The translations under genes and the position numbers were made by a program. DNA of 64,000 nt from the NCBI RefSeq assembly GCF_937123735.1, contig NZ_CAKZKL010000010.1, positions 124,001 to 188,000 on the forward strand, read 5' to 3'. The stretch is from an uncultured Lentibacter sp. Lineage in GTDB: Bacteria; Pseudomonadota; Alphaproteobacteria; Rhodobacterales; Rhodobacteraceae. Below are positions 29,423 through 41,362 of the stretch, one piece after another. The number at the start of each line of letters is the position of its first letter. Position 1 is the stretch's first letter. The notes below the pieces were generated by a model, which worked only from the letters and a program-made list of their open reading frames with translations, was not told the DNA's origin and made no database searches.

Positions 29423-31444
29423 ATGAGCGATTTACGCAAGATCATCATTGATGACCAAGAGGTCGAAGTTGACGGCGCGATGACGCTGATCCAAGCCTGT
29501 GAAGAAGCGGGCATCGAAGTGCCGCGCTTTTGTTATCACGAGCGCCTCAGCATTGCTGGCAACTGCCGGATGTGTCTTGTGGAGGTTGTCGGCGGCCCGC
29601 CCAAGCCTGCGGCCTCTTGCGCGATGCAGGTGCGCGATCTGCGCCCCGGCCCGGATGGGCAGCCACCTGTCGTCAAGACCAACTCGCCCATGGTCAAGAA
29701 GGCGCGTGAAGGGGTGATGGAATTTCTCCTGATCAACCACCCGTTGGATTGCCCGATTTGCGACCAGGGTGGGGAATGCGACCTGCAAGACCAGGCTATG
29801 GCTTATGGTGTTGATTTCTCGCGCTTCCGCGAGCCCAAACGTGCGGTGGATGATCTTGATCTTGGTCCGCTTGTCGAGACCCACATGACGCGCTGCATTT
29901 CCTGCACCCGCTGTGTGCGCTTCACCACCGAGGTGGCGGGCATCACCCAGATGGGCCAGACCGGGCGTGGAGAAGACAGCGAGATCACGGCCTATCTTGG
30001 CGAGACACTCGACAGCAACTTGCAGGGCAACATCATTGACCTGTGCCCGGTGGGTGCGCTTGTTTCCAAGCCCTATGCTTTCACCGCGCGCCCCTGGGAG
30101 CTGCGCAAGACCGAAACCATTGATGTGATGGATGCGCTTGGCAGCAACATCCGGGTAGACACCAAGGGCCGTGAAGTGATGCGGATATTGCCTCGCAATC
30201 ACGATGGCGTGAATGAAGAATGGATCTCGGACAAGACCCGTTTTGTCTGGGACGGTTTGCGCCGTCAACGCCTTGACTCGCCTTATATTCGTGAGAACGG
30301 CAAGCTGCGCAAGGCGAGCTGGAGCGAGGCTTTGAGCCTGGCTGCTGCGAAGATCAAAGGGGCATCCAAACTTGCCGGTCTTGTCGGCGATCTGGCCCCT
30401 GTTGAGGCTGTCTTTGCGCTGAAACAGCTGGTGCAAGAGCAGGGTGGCCATGTGGAGTGCCGCACAGATGGTGCAAAGCTGCCGGCGGGCAACCGCTCGG
30501 GCTATGTTGGCACAGCCAGCATCGAAGACATCGACAGCGCGCAGATGATCCAGCTGATCGGCACCAACCCGCGCGAGGAAGCGCCGGTGTTGAATGCACG
30601 CATTCGCCGTGCTTGGGCGCGTGGGGCCAATGTGAGCCTCATTGGGCAAGCCGTTGATCTGACATATGAATATACGCATCTGGGCGATGATCGGGCGGCA
30701 CTGGCCAAGGCATTGGAGGGTGCATCCAAGGAGGCTCTGGAGGCTGAAAGCCTTGTGATTGTTGGCCAGGGTGCCCTGCGTGAGGCTGATGGTGCTGCTG
30801 TTCTGGCGGCGGCGATGAAGCTGGCCGAGACGACGGGCTCCAAGCTTTTGGTGTTGCACACGGCGGCGAGCCGGGTGGGCGCGCTGGATGTTGGTGCGGT
30901 GACTGAGGGCGGGCTTACGGCCGCCACCGACTCCGCTGATGTGGTTTACAATCTTGGTGCCGATGAGGTGGATATCGCGGCGGGCGCCTTTGTGATTTAC
31001 CAGGGCAGCCATGGTGACCGTGGCGCGCACCGCGCGGATGTGATCTTGCCTGGTGCAGCCTATACAGAAGAGCAGGGGCTCTTTGTAAACACCGAGGGCC
31101 GCCCGCAGCTTGCGTTGCGCGCCGGCTTTGCGCCCGGTGAAGCCAAGGAAAACTGGGCGATCTTGCGCGCCCTTTCGGCCGAGCTTGGGGCGACACAGCC
31201 TTGGGACAGCCTTGCACAGCTTCGTCAGGCGCTGATTGCGCAGGTTGCGCATTTGGGCGAGTTGGACGAGGTGCCTCAAAACCCATGGCAGCTTGAAGCT
31301 GCGGGTGAGCTTGGCAAGGCCGGGTTCCGAGGGGCGATAGGGGATTTCTACCTGACCAACCCGATTGCCCGCGCCTCCCAGCTGATGGCGGAGTTGAGTG
31401 CCGGAGCAAAGAGCCGCCACGCGCAGAAAGTGGCCGCCGAGTGA
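29423..31444 (+). CDS. nuoG: NADH-quinone oxidoreductase subunit G
   Basis: This 673-residue peripheral subunit carries several Fe-S centres: the [2Fe-2S] ligands in [19 protein letters not shown], the His-containing N5 site [17 protein letters not shown], and a [4Fe-4S] set [10 protein letters not shown] with DLCPVGAL. The C-terminal ~430 residues form the molybdopterin-oxidoreductase-like domain ([17 protein letters not shown] onward), here without a cofactor. The GTG start of the next gene overlaps its stop by four bases. Confidence 0.97.
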   Translation: MSDLRKIIIDDQEVEVDGAMTLIQACEEAGIEVPRFCYHERLSIAGNCRMCLVEVVGGPPKPAASCAMQVRDLRPGPDGQPPVVKTNSPMVKKAREGVMEFLLINHPLDCPICDQGGECDLQDQAMAYGVDFSRFREPKRAVDDLDLGPLVETHMTRCISCTRCVRFTTEVAGITQMGQTGRGEDSEITAYLGETLDSNLQGNIIDLCPVGALVSKPYAFTARPWELRKTETIDVMDALGSNIRVDTKGREVMRILPRNHDGVNEEWISDKTRFVWDGLRRQRLDSPYIRENGKLRKASWSEALSLAAAKIKGASKLAGLVGDLAPVEAVFALKQLVQEQGGHVECRTDGAKLPAGNRSGYVGTASIEDIDSAQMIQLIGTNPREEAPVLNARIRRAWARGANVSLIGQAVDLTYEYTHLGDDRAALAKALEGASKEALEAESLVIVGQGALREADGAAVLAAAMKLAETTGSKLLVLHTAASRVGALDVGAVTEGGLTAATDSADVVYNLGADEVDIAAGAFVIYQGSHGDRGAHRADVILPGAAYTEEQGLFVNTEGRPQLALRAGFAPGEAKENWAILRALSAELGATQPWDSLAQLRQALIAQVAHLGELDEVPQNPWQLEAAGELGKAGFRGAIGDFYLTNPIARASQLMAELSAGAKSRHAQKVAAE

Positions 31445-31860
31445 AAGCTGTGTTGCGCATAAGTTTGTCTGCGGCCGCTCTTGCGATGCTGGCGGCCTGT
31501 GCCGAGGCGGCGCGCGAGGACTTGCCCGCGCAAACGCCGTCTGAGCGCCCGGCGCTTTCTTATGGGGGCATTGAAACGCGGCTTCTGGACGGAGATCTGG
31601 TCCAGTTTAAGGTGGCCATGGCAGGGGCAGCCCTGCCTGAAGACGTGAGCCGTTATGCAGAATGTGCTGCGGCGCAGTATTCGCTCATTCGCGGATACGG
31701 ATTTGCGCGCCATCTGCGCACAAATGTTGAGATTAAGGGTGGCCAGTGGCGCGGAGATGCGGTTTATACCATCTCGGCTGCGCTGCCACGCGGTTTGAAA
31801 ACGATTGATGCAGAAATCGTCGTTCAGAACTGTATAGAAGACAAAATACCGATGGTGTGA
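31441..31860 (+). CDS. Predicted lipoprotein between nuoG and nuoH
   Basis: This 139-residue protein begins with a GTG that overlaps the nuoG stop (GTGA). It has a lipoprotein signal ([17 protein letters not shown], Cys at about residue 20) and a mature domain with [28 protein letters not shown] and a C-terminal AEIVVQNC. No named family is recognised. It is the second lipoprotein and third exported protein within this operon, eight bases before nuoH. Confidence 0.7.
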   Translation: MKAVLRISLSAAALAMLAACAEAAREDLPAQTPSERPALSYGGIETRLLDGDLVQFKVAMAGAALPEDVSRYAECAAAQYSLIRGYGFARHLRTNVEIKGGQWRGDAVYTISAALPRGLKTIDAEIVVQNCIEDKIPMV

Positions 31861-31867
31861 GGGGCTG

Positions 31868-32908
31868 ATGGCTGAATTCTTTACCAACACGAATCTGGGG
31901 ATTTTCCTGCTTATCGTAGGTCAATGCTTGCTGATTATCGTGCCGCTGCTCGTCGCACTGGCGTTTTTGCTCTATTTTGACCGCAAGGTCTGGGCTGCTG
32001 TGCAGATGCGGCGCGGCCCCAATGTGGTCGGGGTTTTCGGGCTGTTTCAGAGCTTTGCGGACTTCATCAAATATGCGGTGAAAGAGATTGTTGTGCCTGC
32101 CGGCGCGGACAAGTTTGTATTCTTTTTGGCTCCGCTGGTCAGTTTTGTGCTCGCCATGGCGGCCTGGGCGGTGATCCCGTTCAATGACGGGTGGGTATTG
32201 GCCAATATCAACGTGGCGGTGCTTTACATTTTTGCCTTCTCCTCGCTTGAGGTTTACGGCGTGATCATGGGCGGTTGGGCGTCAAACTCCAAATATCCGT
32301 TCCTAGGCTCGCTGAGGTCTGCGGCGCAGATGATCTCTTATGAGGTTTCGTTGGGTCTGATCATCATCGGCATCATCATTTCGGCAGGCTCGCTGAACCT
32401 TGGTGAAATCGTTCATGCGCAGGATGGCGACTATGGGCTTTTCAGCTGGTTCTGGATCCCGCATTTCCCGATGCTCTTCCTGTTTTTGATTTCGGCCATG
32501 GCCGAGACAAACCGGCCTCCTTTTGACTTGCCTGAGGCCGAGTCAGAGCTGGTGGCGGGCTATCAGGTAGAATATTCCTCAACGCCGTTCTTGCTGTTCA
32601 TGATTGGCGAATATGTGGCCATCGTTCTGATGTGCGCGCTGGTGTCGCTCTTCTTCTTTGGCGGCTGGTTGTCGCCCATCCCCGGCCTGCCAGACGGCAT
32701 TATGTGGATGTTTGGCAAGATGTTCCTTGTCTTCTTCATCTTCGCGATGGTGAAGGCAATCACGCCACGGTATCGCTATGACCAGCTGATGCGGATTGGC
32801 TGGAAAGTGTTCTTGCCGATGAGTTTGATCTGGGTCGTTTTCGTGGCCTTTGCAGCGAAATTTGACTGGTTCTGGGGCACGTTCGCGCGCTGGAGCGTAG
32901 GAGGATAA
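31868..32908 (+). CDS. nuoH: NADH-quinone oxidoreductase subunit H
   Basis: This 346-residue membrane subunit has about eight helices and the quinone-channel loop [21 protein letters not shown], with the earlier [15 protein letters not shown] typical of NuoH. It links the peripheral arm to the proton-pumping arm. nuoI starts one base after its stop. Confidence 0.97.
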   Translation: MAEFFTNTNLGIFLLIVGQCLLIIVPLLVALAFLLYFDRKVWAAVQMRRGPNVVGVFGLFQSFADFIKYAVKEIVVPAGADKFVFFLAPLVSFVLAMAAWAVIPFNDGWVLANINVAVLYIFAFSSLEVYGVIMGGWASNSKYPFLGSLRSAAQMISYEVSLGLIIIGIIISAGSLNLGEIVHAQDGDYGLFSWFWIPHFPMLFLFLISAMAETNRPPFDLPEAESELVAGYQVEYSSTPFLLFMIGEYVAIVLMCALVSLFFFGGWLSPIPGLPDGIMWMFGKMFLVFFIFAMVKAITPRYRYDQLMRIGWKVFLPMSLIWVVFVAFAAKFDWFWGTFARWSVGG

Positions 32909-32909
32909 T

Positions 32910-33404
32910 ATGGCGAATATCGACTATAAACGCGCGGTTGGTTACTTTTTCCTCTCTGATTTTGTCGAGGGGTTCCGGCTTGGGCTGAAGTATTTCTTCG
33001 CACCAAAAGCGACGTTGAATTACCCACATGAAAAGGGGCCGCTGAGCCCGCGTTTTCGCGGTGAACATGCCCTGCGCCGCTACCCCAACGGGGAAGAACG
33101 CTGCATTGCCTGCAAGCTTTGTGAGGCGATCTGCCCTGCGCAGGCGATCACCATTGATGCGGAGCCGCGCGACGATGGCAGCCGCCGCACCACACGCTAT
33201 GACATCGACATGACAAAATGCATCTATTGTGGCTTTTGCCAGGAGGCATGCCCGGTGGATGCGATTGTTGAGGGTCCAAATTTTGAATATGCGACGGAGA
33301 CCCGCGAAGAGCTGTTTTACAACAAAGACAAACTTCTGGACAACGGCGACCGCTGGGAAGCCGAAATCGCCCGCAACCTCGAGCTGGACGCGCCCTACCG
33401 ATGA
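32910..33404 (+). CDS. nuoI: NADH-quinone oxidoreductase subunit I
   Basis: This 164-residue ferredoxin-like subunit has two CxxCxxCxxxCP motifs ([12 protein letters not shown] and [12 protein letters not shown]), which hold clusters N6a and N6b that pass electrons to N2 in NuoB. Length is that of the alphaproteobacterial and mitochondrial TYKY type. Its stop overlaps the next gene by four bases. Confidence 0.98.
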   Translation: MANIDYKRAVGYFFLSDFVEGFRLGLKYFFAPKATLNYPHEKGPLSPRFRGEHALRRYPNGEERCIACKLCEAICPAQAITIDAEPRDDGSRRTTRYDIDMTKCIYCGFCQEACPVDAIVEGPNFEYATETREELFYNKDKLLDNGDRWEAEIARNLELDAPYR

Positions 33405-33802
33405 CAAAAACACCCTTTGAAATGATGATGGAACAAGCGAGCGACATGGCCAAAGCCATGGCGCCCGCGCTTGAGACGTTTTCACCCAAAGGGATGGAAG
33501 CGCTCTGGCCGACCATGTCCAAAGAGATGATGGAAGCCACGTTTGGCAAAGGGTTGAACGAAAAGGGGCTGGACGCGAAGACGCGTCTTTTGCTCACGCT
33601 TGCTGGGCTGACCATGCAGGGCGCGCAGGGCGAAGCGCAAATCAGGTTGACGGTGCGCCACCTTGGCGAAGCGGGGGCCACGGACGAAGAAATAGCCGAG
33701 ACAATTGCCATGATGGCAATGTTTGCGGGCATTCCTGCCATGACACGGGCGATGGAAATCGCCAGGGATGTGATGGAACAAAGCAAGGATGATGAGACAT
33801 GA
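33401..33802 (+). CDS. Carboxymuconolactone decarboxylase (AhpD-like) family protein lacking CxxC
   Basis: This 133-residue helical protein has the CMD-family core [38 protein letters not shown] and [15 protein letters not shown]. The redox CxxC found in AhpD is absent, since the matching helix reads without any Cys. It overlaps nuoI and nuoJ by four bases each (ATGA), so it is tightly coupled to them. A conserved gene at this place occurs in Rhodobacter nuo operons as an unidentified frame. Its role is unknown; enzymatic gamma-carboxymuconolactone decarboxylation is unlikely in this setting. Confidence 0.75.
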   Translation: MTKTPFEMMMEQASDMAKAMAPALETFSPKGMEALWPTMSKEMMEATFGKGLNEKGLDAKTRLLLTLAGLTMQGAQGEAQIRLTVRHLGEAGATDEEIAETIAMMAMFAGIPAMTRAMEIARDVMEQSKDDET

Positions 33803-34407
33803 GCGTTGTTACACTGGCCTTCTACCTGTTCGCGGTCGGCGTCTTGGCGGGCGGCTTTTTTACGGTGCTGAGCCGCAACCCCGTGCATTCCGTGCTGTGG
33901 TTGATCTTGGCTTTCATGAGCGCCGCTGGGCTGTTTGTTCTGTTGGGGGCCGAGTTTATCGCAATGCTGCTGATGATCGTTTATGTCGGTGCGGTGGCGG
34001 TTCTCTTCCTGTTTGTCGTGATGATGCTGGATGTGGATTTTGCCGAGCTCAAAGCCGGTATGGCGCAATATATGCCAGTGGCACTGGCCATTGGTATTGT
34101 CATGTTGATGTCGCTTGGGCTGGCCTATGGCGATTGGCAAATGGCCGATGGCGCTGCGGCGGCGCGCGTGGCGGTGACGCCTGAGAACACGCAAAACACA
34201 GCCGCTTTGGGGCTTATTCTTTATGACCAGTATTTCCTGATCTTCCAGCTAGCGGGGTTGATCCTGCTGGTGGCGATGATCGGGGCGATTGTGCTGACGC
34301 TGCGCCACCGTGACGGGGTGAAACGCCAGAACGTGCTGGAGCAGATGTGGCGCGATCCGAAAGACGCGATGGAACTGAAAGACGTAAAACCGGGGCAGGG
34401 GCTTTAA
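33799..34407 (+). CDS. nuoJ: NADH-quinone oxidoreductase subunit J
   Basis: This 202-residue membrane subunit has five helices and the family segment [20 protein letters not shown] followed by VVMMLDVDF, containing the pi-bulge helix involved in proton coupling. It overlaps the CMD-family gene by four bases and ends 39 bases before nuoK. Confidence 0.96.
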   Translation: MSVVTLAFYLFAVGVLAGGFFTVLSRNPVHSVLWLILAFMSAAGLFVLLGAEFIAMLLMIVYVGAVAVLFLFVVMMLDVDFAELKAGMAQYMPVALAIGIVMLMSLGLAYGDWQMADGAAAARVAVTPENTQNTAALGLILYDQYFLIFQLAGLILLVAMIGAIVLTLRHRDGVKRQNVLEQMWRDPKDAMELKDVKPGQGL

Positions 34408-34446
34408 GCCCGTTGCCGCGAGAACAATAAAGAACCGAGGGACGAC

Positions 34447-34752
34447 ATGATCGGACTTGAACATTATCTGACGGTGGCAGCAGTGCTGTTTGTCATCGGC
34501 ATATTCGGGCTTTTCCTGAACAGGAAGAACATCATCATTTTGCTGATGTCGATCGAGCTCATCCTTCTGTCAGTGAATATCAATTTTGTCGCCTTTTCGT
34601 CCTACATGGGCGATATGGCCGGGCAGGTGTTTACCCTGTTTATTCTGACGGTGGCGGCCGCTGAAGCCGCGATTGGCCTTGCGATCCTTGTGGTCTTCTT
34701 CCGCAACCGTGGCACGATTGACGTCGAAGACGCCAACGTGATGAAGGGATAA
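34447..34752 (+). CDS. nuoK: NADH-quinone oxidoreductase subunit K
   Basis: This 101-residue, three-helix subunit has conserved Glu residues within helices ([15 protein letters not shown] and [13 protein letters not shown]) that belong to the proton path. A GAGGGA ribosome site precedes the ATG. Length matches the family. Confidence 0.97.
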   Translation: MIGLEHYLTVAAVLFVIGIFGLFLNRKNIIILLMSIELILLSVNINFVAFSSYMGDMAGQVFTLFILTVAAAEAAIGLAILVVFFRNRGTIDVEDANVMKG

Positions 34753-34757
34753 GCTTC

Positions 34758-36830
34758 ATGGAACAGATTATTCTCTTTGCCCCGCTGGTTGGTGCGCTCA
34801 TTGCCGGATTTGGCCACAGGGCCCTTGGCGACAAGACAGCACAATGGCTGACGACGGGTCTGTTGTTTCTGGCCGCAGCGCTCAGCTGGGTGGTGTTTCT
34901 ACAGTTTGACGGTGTCACGCGGCAAATTGAGCTCTTGACCTGGATACAGTCGGGCACGCTTGATACAAGCTGGGCCATCCGCCTTGACCGTTTGACAGCG
35001 ATTATGCTGATCGTGATCAATTCGGTGTCAGCGCTCGTGCATCTGTATTCTATGGGTTACATGGCCCATGACGAGAACTGGAAAGACGGCGAGAGCTATC
35101 GCCCGCGCTTCTTTGCTTATCTTTCGTTCTTCACCTTCTCCATGTTGATGCTTGTGACAGCTGACAACCTGATCCAGATGTTCTTTGGTTGGGAGGGCGT
35201 TGGTGTCGCCTCTTATTTGCTGATCGGGTTTTACTATCGCAAACCAAGCGCCAACGCGGCGGCGATCAAGGCTTTCGTTGTCAACCGTGTGGGCGACTTT
35301 GGCTTTGCGCTCGGGATTTTCGGTCTGTTCTACCTGGTGGGCAGCGTGAACCTGGATGATGTGTTCGCCGCGGCCCCCACGCTGGCGGACACGCAGCTGA
35401 GCTTCCTTTGGACCGAGTGGAACGCCGCAAATCTATTGGCCTTCCTGTTGTTTGTGGGGGCGATGGGCAAGTCTGCCCAGCTGTTCCTGCACACCTGGTT
35501 GCCGGACGCCATGGAAGGCCCGACCCCTGTTTCGGCGCTCATTCACGCCGCGACCATGGTGACAGCCGGTGTCTTTTTGGTTTGTCGTATGTCGCCGTTG
35601 TTTGAATTTGCGCCCGAGGCCAAGGCGTTTATCGTCTTCCTTGGGGCCTCAACGGCCTTCTTTGCGGCCACTGTCGGCCTTGTTCAAAACGACATCAAAC
35701 GCGTGATTGCGTATTCAACCTGTTCGCAGCTGGGCTATATGTTCGTCGCTGCCGGCGTGGGGGTCTACTCGGTTGCGATGTTTCACTTGTTCACACATGC
35801 CTTTTTCAAGGCGATGCTCTTCCTTGGCGCAGGGTCGGTCATACACGGGATGCACCACGAGCAGGACATGCGCAACTACGGTGGCCTGCGCAAGAAACTG
35901 CCCTACACGTTTTGGGCCATGCTGGTTGGCACGCTTGCCATCACCGGTGTGGGTATTCCGCTTACCGGCTGGATCGGGTTTGCGGGCTTTGCCTCCAAAG
36001 ATGCGGTGATTGAAAGTGCCTATGCCGGCACAGCTGGCGGCTATGCCTATTGGATGCTTGTGATTGCGGCGCTCTTTACGAGCTTTTACAGCTGGCGCCT
36101 GATGTTCATGACCTTCTGGGGCAAGCCGCGGGGCGACAAGCACACCCACGAGCACGCGCATGAAAGCCCTGCGGTCATGCTTATCCCGCTCGGGGTGCTC
36201 GGGCTTGGAGCGATCTTTGCCGGGGCGATCTGGTATGGCAGCTTTTTTGGCAAGACCAACGAGGTGGTCAAGTTCTTCGGTGGCAAATACGGCGCGCCGA
36301 CGGCCGAGCTTGTGGAGGCCGTGAAAGAGCGCAGCCCCAAGGCTTCAGAGCTGCACTACGTTATGGAGAGCAAGCCGGGTGAAGCGGCGATCTATATTGC
36401 GCCGCAGAATACGCTGCTGCATGAGGCGCATTATGTGCCCACTTGGGTCAAGCTCTCGCCCTTTGTGGCGATGGTGATCGGGCTTCTCACGGCGCTTTGG
36501 TTTTATATCTGGAGCCCGGGTCTGCCGGCGAAACTGGCGACAAGCCAGCGCCCGCTTTACCTGTTTTTGCTCAACAAATGGTATTTTGACGAGATATATG
36601 ACTTTCTCTTTGTCAACCCGGCCAAGGCGCTTGGCCGCTTCCTTTGGAAGAAGGGCGATGGCCGCGTGATTGACGGGACGATCAACGGTGTGGCCATGGG
36701 GATCATTCCCTTCTTCACCCGCCTGTCCGGGCGCGCCCAGTCGGGTTACATTTTCACTTACGCATTCGCCATGGTCATCGGGGTTATCGTCCTCGTCATG
36801 TGGATGGCCTTTACGGGGGGCACACGGTAA
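34758..36830 (+). CDS. nuoL: NADH-quinone oxidoreductase subunit L
   Basis: This 690-residue antiporter-like subunit of complex I has the core proton-translocation motif ([67 protein letters not shown]) and the C-terminal long lateral helix region with later membrane anchor. The nuoM ATG shares a base with its stop (TAATG). Confidence 0.98.
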   Translation: MEQIILFAPLVGALIAGFGHRALGDKTAQWLTTGLLFLAAALSWVVFLQFDGVTRQIELLTWIQSGTLDTSWAIRLDRLTAIMLIVINSVSALVHLYSMGYMAHDENWKDGESYRPRFFAYLSFFTFSMLMLVTADNLIQMFFGWEGVGVASYLLIGFYYRKPSANAAAIKAFVVNRVGDFGFALGIFGLFYLVGSVNLDDVFAAAPTLADTQLSFLWTEWNAANLLAFLLFVGAMGKSAQLFLHTWLPDAMEGPTPVSALIHAATMVTAGVFLVCRMSPLFEFAPEAKAFIVFLGASTAFFAATVGLVQNDIKRVIAYSTCSQLGYMFVAAGVGVYSVAMFHLFTHAFFKAMLFLGAGSVIHGMHHEQDMRNYGGLRKKLPYTFWAMLVGTLAITGVGIPLTGWIGFAGFASKDAVIESAYAGTAGGYAYWMLVIAALFTSFYSWRLMFMTFWGKPRGDKHTHEHAHESPAVMLIPLGVLGLGAIFAGAIWYGSFFGKTNEVVKFFGGKYGAPTAELVEAVKERSPKASELHYVMESKPGEAAIYIAPQNTLLHEAHYVPTWVKLSPFVAMVIGLLTALWFYIWSPGLPAKLATSQRPLYLFLLNKWYFDEIYDFLFVNPAKALGRFLWKKGDGRVIDGTINGVAMGIIPFFTRLSGRAQSGYIFTYAFAMVIGVIVLVMWMAFTGGTR

Positions 36831-38377
36831 TGGACAATCTTCTTTCCATTGTCACTTTCATTCCTGCGCTCGCGGCGCTGATTTTGGCGCTGTTCTTGCG
36901 CGGTGATGATGCCGCGTCTGCGCGCAATGCCAAATGGGTTGCGCTGATAGCCACCAGCATTACATTTCTCGTTTCACTGTTTATTCTGGCAGAGTTTGAC
37001 CCTTCCAACACCGGGTTTCAGATGGTGGAAGAGCGTGCATGGCTGATGGGCCTGACCTATAAGCTGGGCGTTGACGGGATCAGCGTTTTGTTTGTCATGC
37101 TCACCACCTTCATGATGCCGCTCACAATTGCCGCCAGCTGGGATGTGAAGACGCGGGTTAAGGAATATATGATTGCCTTCCTGGTGCTGGAAACGCTCAT
37201 GCTTGGCGTGTTCATGGCGCTGGATCTCGTGCTGTTCTATGTCTTCTTTGAGGCCGGTCTCATTCCGATGTTCCTGATCATCGGGATCTGGGGCGGCAAG
37301 GAGCGGATCTATGCGAGCTTCAAGTTCTTCCTCTATACTTTTCTTGGCTCCGTCCTCATGCTGGTTGCCATGGTGGCGATGTTTGCCGATGCCGGCACGA
37401 CCGACATTCCCACTTTGATGCGCCACAGCTTTGCCTTTGACGGGTTTTCCATCCTCGGTGTGCAGATTGTTGGTGGCTTGCAAACGCTGTTGTTCCTCGC
37501 CTTCTTTGCCAGCTTTGCTGTCAAAATGCCGATGTGGCCGGTGCACACCTGGCTGCCGGACGCGCACGTTCAGGCGCCAACAGCTGGCTCTGTCGTTCTG
37601 GCGGCGATCCTGTTGAAGATGGGGGGCTACGGCTTCCTGCGCTTCAGCCTGCCGATGTTCCCTGTCGGCTCAGACGTCATTGCGCCTTTGGTGCTTTGGA
37701 TGAGTGCGATTGCGATTGTCTACACCTCGCTTGTGGCGCTTGTTCAAGAAGATATGAAAAAGCTGATTGCTTACTCATCGGTGGCGCATATGGGCTTTGT
37801 CACCATGGGCATCTTTGCTGTGAACCAACAGGGGGTTGACGGGGCGATCTTCCAGATGATCAGCCACGGCTTTATCTCGGGGGCGCTCTTCTTGTGTGTT
37901 GGGGTCATTTATGACCGGATGCACACCCGCGAGATTGACGCTTATGGCGGCCTCGTGAACCGGATGCCGGCCTATGCGCTGATCTTCATGTTCTTCACGA
38001 TGGCCAATGTCGGCTTGCCCGGAACCTCTGGCTTTGTGGGCGAATTTCTCACGCTGATGGGGATTTTCAAAGTGAACACCTGGGTTGCAGCGGTTGCGGC
38101 ACTTGGTGTGATCCTCTCGGCGGGGTATGCGCTCTGGCTCTATCGTCGGGTTGTCTTTGGCGACTTGATCAAGGAAAGCCTCAAGACGATCAGCGATATG
38201 ACAACGCGCGAGAAGGCGATTTTTGCACCGCTTGTTGTGATGACGTTGCTCTTGGGTGTCTACCCGAGCCTTGTCACCGATATCATCAGCCCTTCTGTTG
38301 AAGCGCTGGTATCCAACTATCACACCGCCTTGCTTGATGCAGGCACGGCCGCCGCTGCGCTGGCCCAATCGCACTAA
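36830..38377 (+). CDS. nuoM: NADH-quinone oxidoreductase subunit M
   Basis: This 515-residue antiporter-like subunit has [53 protein letters not shown] and [12 protein letters not shown]. The start at 36830 forms TAATG with the nuoL stop; a frame from 36800 lies inside nuoL. nuoN follows after 11 bases. Confidence 0.97.
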   Translation: MDNLLSIVTFIPALAALILALFLRGDDAASARNAKWVALIATSITFLVSLFILAEFDPSNTGFQMVEERAWLMGLTYKLGVDGISVLFVMLTTFMMPLTIAASWDVKTRVKEYMIAFLVLETLMLGVFMALDLVLFYVFFEAGLIPMFLIIGIWGGKERIYASFKFFLYTFLGSVLMLVAMVAMFADAGTTDIPTLMRHSFAFDGFSILGVQIVGGLQTLLFLAFFASFAVKMPMWPVHTWLPDAHVQAPTAGSVVLAAILLKMGGYGFLRFSLPMFPVGSDVIAPLVLWMSAIAIVYTSLVALVQEDMKKLIAYSSVAHMGFVTMGIFAVNQQGVDGAIFQMISHGFISGALFLCVGVIYDRMHTREIDAYGGLVNRMPAYALIFMFFTMANVGLPGTSGFVGEFLTLMGIFKVNTWVAAVAALGVILSAGYALWLYRRVVFGDLIKESLKTISDMTTREKAIFAPLVVMTLLLGVYPSLVTDIISPSVEALVSNYHTALLDAGTAAAALAQSH

Positions 38378-38388
38378 CGGAGAGAGTT

Positions 38389-39828
38389 ATGCAGGCTGAT
38401 CTGAATACAATCCTGCCGGAAATTGTTATTTCCGTCTATGCGATGCTGGCCCTCTTGGCCGCGGTTTACACGCAGAAGGACAGGCTTGCAGGGCCGCTGA
38501 CATATGGCACGGCGGGGCTGTTTCTTGTTGTGGCCCTTTGGATAGGTCTTGGGGGGCAGGGCACAAGCAGCGCCTTTGGCGGAATGTTCGTTGAGGACGC
38601 TTTTGCCCGCTTTGCGAAGGTGACAATCTTGCTCTCTGCGGCTGCGGTGCTTGTGATGGGCATGGGGTATCTTGAGCGCCACAAGATGATGAAATTTGAG
38701 TATCCCCTGCTGGTGGCTCTGAGCGTTGTCGGGATGATGTTCATGGTTTCAGCGGGAGATCTGATGGCGCTTTACATGGGGCTGGAGCTGCAATCGCTTG
38801 CGCTTTATGTGATCGCGGCCATGCGCCGTGACAGCCTGCGCTCAACAGAAGCGGGCTTGAAATATTTTGTGCTGGGCGCGCTCTCGTCGGGCTTGCTGCT
38901 CTATGGGGCTTCGCTGGTTTATGGCTATGCCGGCACCACGCTCTTCTCGGGGATTGTGGCGGCTGCGGGCGACGGGTTGGCCCCTGTCGGGCTGTTGTTC
39001 GGCCTTGTTTTCGTGATGGCCGGGCTGGCTTTCAAGATCAGCGCTGTGCCGTTTCACATGTGGACACCGGATGTTTATGAAGGCTCACCCACGCCTGTGA
39101 CTGCCTTTTTTGCAACGGCGCCAAAAGTGGCTGCCATGGCCTTGTTTGCGCGCGTTTTGCATGACGCCTTTGGCGGCGTTTCATCGGATTGGAGCCAGGT
39201 GCTCGTGCTGTTGTCGGTTTTGTCGATGTTTCTTGGCGCGATTGCCGCGATTGGCCAGACCAACATCAAACGCCTGATGGCCTATTCCTCGATTGCCCAT
39301 ATGGGGTATGCCATGATCGGGCTGGCGGCGGGCACTGCGCTTGGCATCGAGGCGATGCTCACTTACATGGCGATTTATGTGACCATGAATATTGGCACCT
39401 TTGCTTTTGTTCTGAGCATGGAGCGCGATGGCGTTCCCGTGACGGACATCAATGCGTTGCGGATGTATGCCAAGGTTGAGCCCGGCAAAGCCTTGGCGCT
39501 TCTGGTCCTGCTCTTTAGCTTGGCGGGCGTGCCGCCGATGCTTGGCTTTTTTGCAAAGCTGGGTGTTTGGCAAGCCGGTGTCGATGCGGGGCTGTTTTGG
39601 CTTGTGACGGCCAGCGCCGTTGCGTCTGCGATCGGGGCTTACTATTACCTGAGAATTGTCTACTTCATGTATTTTGGTGAAGAGACACAGGGGGCTCTGG
39701 ATGAAAATACCTCGCCGGTTCTGTGGACCATGTTGATGGGGGCGGCGCTGATCATGGTTGTTGGTTTGGCCGGCCTCTTTGGGGTTGATAGCGCGGCGGC
39801 CACAGCGGCGGCTGCACTTGTAAACTGA
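38389..39828 (+). CDS. nuoN: NADH-quinone oxidoreductase subunit N
   Basis: This 479-residue third antiporter-like subunit has [51 protein letters not shown] and [14 protein letters not shown]. It closes the nuo structural genes; birA starts two bases after its stop, so the transcript continues. Confidence 0.97.
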   Translation: MQADLNTILPEIVISVYAMLALLAAVYTQKDRLAGPLTYGTAGLFLVVALWIGLGGQGTSSAFGGMFVEDAFARFAKVTILLSAAAVLVMGMGYLERHKMMKFEYPLLVALSVVGMMFMVSAGDLMALYMGLELQSLALYVIAAMRRDSLRSTEAGLKYFVLGALSSGLLLYGASLVYGYAGTTLFSGIVAAAGDGLAPVGLLFGLVFVMAGLAFKISAVPFHMWTPDVYEGSPTPVTAFFATAPKVAAMALFARVLHDAFGGVSSDWSQVLVLLSVLSMFLGAIAAIGQTNIKRLMAYSSIAHMGYAMIGLAAGTALGIEAMLTYMAIYVTMNIGTFAFVLSMERDGVPVTDINALRMYAKVEPGKALALLVLLFSLAGVPPMLGFFAKLGVWQAGVDAGLFWLVTASAVASAIGAYYYLRIVYFMYFGEETQGALDENTSPVLWTMLMGAALIMVVGLAGLFGVDSAAATAAAALVN

Positions 39829-39830
39829 GC

Positions 39831-40571
39831 ATGATAGAGGCCAGCGCCTGGCCCACCGGTTTTGGGTTGCACAGCCTGCAAGAGGTTGACAGCACTATGG
39901 CAGAAGCCGCGCGGCTTTTGCCGCAGGTGGCTGGGCCAACCTGGGTATGGGCCAAACACCAGACGGCAGCGCGCGGACGGCGCGGGCGTGTTTGGGCAAT
40001 GGCGCGCGATAATTTTAGCGCCAGTGTTATCCTGCCACGCCCAGGCCCCGCCAGCGCAATGGGGTTGCGCTCTTTTGTGGCCTCTCTGGCGCTTTATGAT
40101 GCGATCACGGCGCTCACCGGCTCGGCGCAACTTGCCTTGAAGTGGCCCAATGATGTCTTGCTCAACGGTGGAAAAATGGCGGGCATTTTGCTGGAAACGG
40201 CAGGTGAGGCGCTGGTGATCGGGATTGGTGTGAACCTCGCTCAAGCGCCGGCGCAGGCCGACGTGGAAACGGGGGCTCTGCGCCCGGTCTCGCTGCTTGG
40301 GGAACTGGGGATTGAGATTACTTCGCAAGAGTTCCTGCTGGCGCTTGCGCAGGCTTTTGCGCTTTGGGAGCAGCGCTTTTGCACCTATGGCTTTGGGCCG
40401 GTGCGTGAGGCGTGGCTGGCGCGGGCCGCCAAACTTGGCGAAGTGATCCGTGTGCGCACGATGCGCGAAGAGATGCTGGGCACTTTTGAAACGGTGGACG
40501 CGCAGGGACATTTGGTAGTAACCAGCGCTGCGGGGCGTCAGAGCATCCCTGCGGCAGATGTCTTTTTCTGA
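39831..40571 (+). CDS. birA: Biotin--[acetyl-CoA-carboxylase] ligase
   Basis: This 246-residue class I biotin protein ligase lacks the N-terminal DNA-binding domain of E. coli BirA, so it is an enzyme only. Motifs are VDSTMAEA, GRRGRVWAMARDNFSAS (biotinyl-AMP loop), LKWPNDVLLNGGKMAGIL, and GIGVNLAQAP. It activates biotin and attaches it to carriers such as MccA. Its place directly after nuoN is the known Rhodobacter arrangement. It is followed by coaX after 11 bases. Confidence 0.95.
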   Translation: MIEASAWPTGFGLHSLQEVDSTMAEAARLLPQVAGPTWVWAKHQTAARGRRGRVWAMARDNFSASVILPRPGPASAMGLRSFVASLALYDAITALTGSAQLALKWPNDVLLNGGKMAGILLETAGEALVIGIGVNLAQAPAQADVETGALRPVSLLGELGIEITSQEFLLALAQAFALWEQRFCTYGFGPVREAWLARAAKLGEVIRVRTMREEMLGTFETVDAQGHLVVTSAAGRQSIPAADVFF

Positions 40572-40582
40572 AGGAGTAGGCC

Positions 40583-41362
40583 ATGCTACTGGCAATTGAT
40601 TGTGGCAACACAAACACCGTTTTTTCCATTTGGGATGGCGAGAAATGGCTGTGCACCTTGCGCACCTCAACCCACCATTCCCGGACAGCGGACGCCTATT
40701 TCACCTGGTTCACAACCCTGATCAGCCATTACCGGATCAAGCCGGACATCACCGATGTGGTGATCAGCTCGACAGTGCCACGGGTTGTCTGGAATCTGCG
40801 GGTTTTTGCGGACCGCTTCTTTGATTGCCGTCCACTGGTTGTGGGCAAGCCAGAGTGTCTTTTGCCGGTGCCCCCACGGGTTGATCCGGGCACCGGGGTT
40901 GGTCCTGACAGATTGGCCAATGCGGCAGGCTGTTTTGACCGTCACGGTGGCAACGCCATGGTGATCGATTTTGGAACGGCCACGAATATTGATGTTGTGG
41001 CCACAGATGGGGCTTATGTGGGCGGGGTGATTGCACCGGGTGTTAATCTCAGCTTGGAAGCGCTACACCAAGGGGCCGCGGCCTTGCCGCATGTGGATAT
41101 AACCCAGCCTGAGAAGGTCATTGGAACGAATACGGTGGCGTGTATCCAGTCTGGGATTTTTTGGGGCTATGTCGGGCTGATCAAAGAGCTGACCCGGCGT
41201 GTGCGCGCCGAGTTTGGCGGGCCGATGAAAGTGATCGGGACAGGCGGGCTTGCCCCGCTTTTTGCCCAAGGAGAAGAGCTGTTTGATACAGTGGAAGACG
41301 ACCTCACGATGCATGGGCTTCGTGTGATTCATGACTATAACAAGAAGCAGGGAAACATATGA
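40583..41362 (+). CDS. coaX: Type III pantothenate kinase
   Basis: This 259-residue ASKHA-fold kinase phosphorylates pantothenate, the first step of CoA synthesis. It has LLAIDCGNTNTVFSIWDG (phosphate-binding), GVGPDRLANAAG, MVIDFGTATNIDVV and GGVIAPGVNLSLEALHQGAA. An AAGGAG ribosome site precedes the ATG. The stop overlaps the rnj start by four bases (ATGA). Confidence 0.96.
   Translation: MLLAIDCGNTNTVFSIWDGEKWLCTLRTSTHHSRTADAYFTWFTTLISHYRIKPDITDVVISSTVPRVVWNLRVFADRFFDCRPLVVGKPECLLPVPPRVDPGTGVGPDRLANAAGCFDRHGGNAMVIDFGTATNIDVVATDGAYVGGVIAPGVNLSLEALHQGAAALPHVDITQPEKVIGTNTVACIQSGIFWGYVGLIKELTRRVRAEFGGPMKVIGTGGLAPLFAQGEELFDTVEDDLTMHGLRVIHDYNKKQGNI

Noticed and set aside
29432..31420. A 662-codon antisense frame opposite nuoG
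   Set aside because: Same effect of codon bias; nuoG is certain from its Fe-S motifs, and the antisense product shows no domain.
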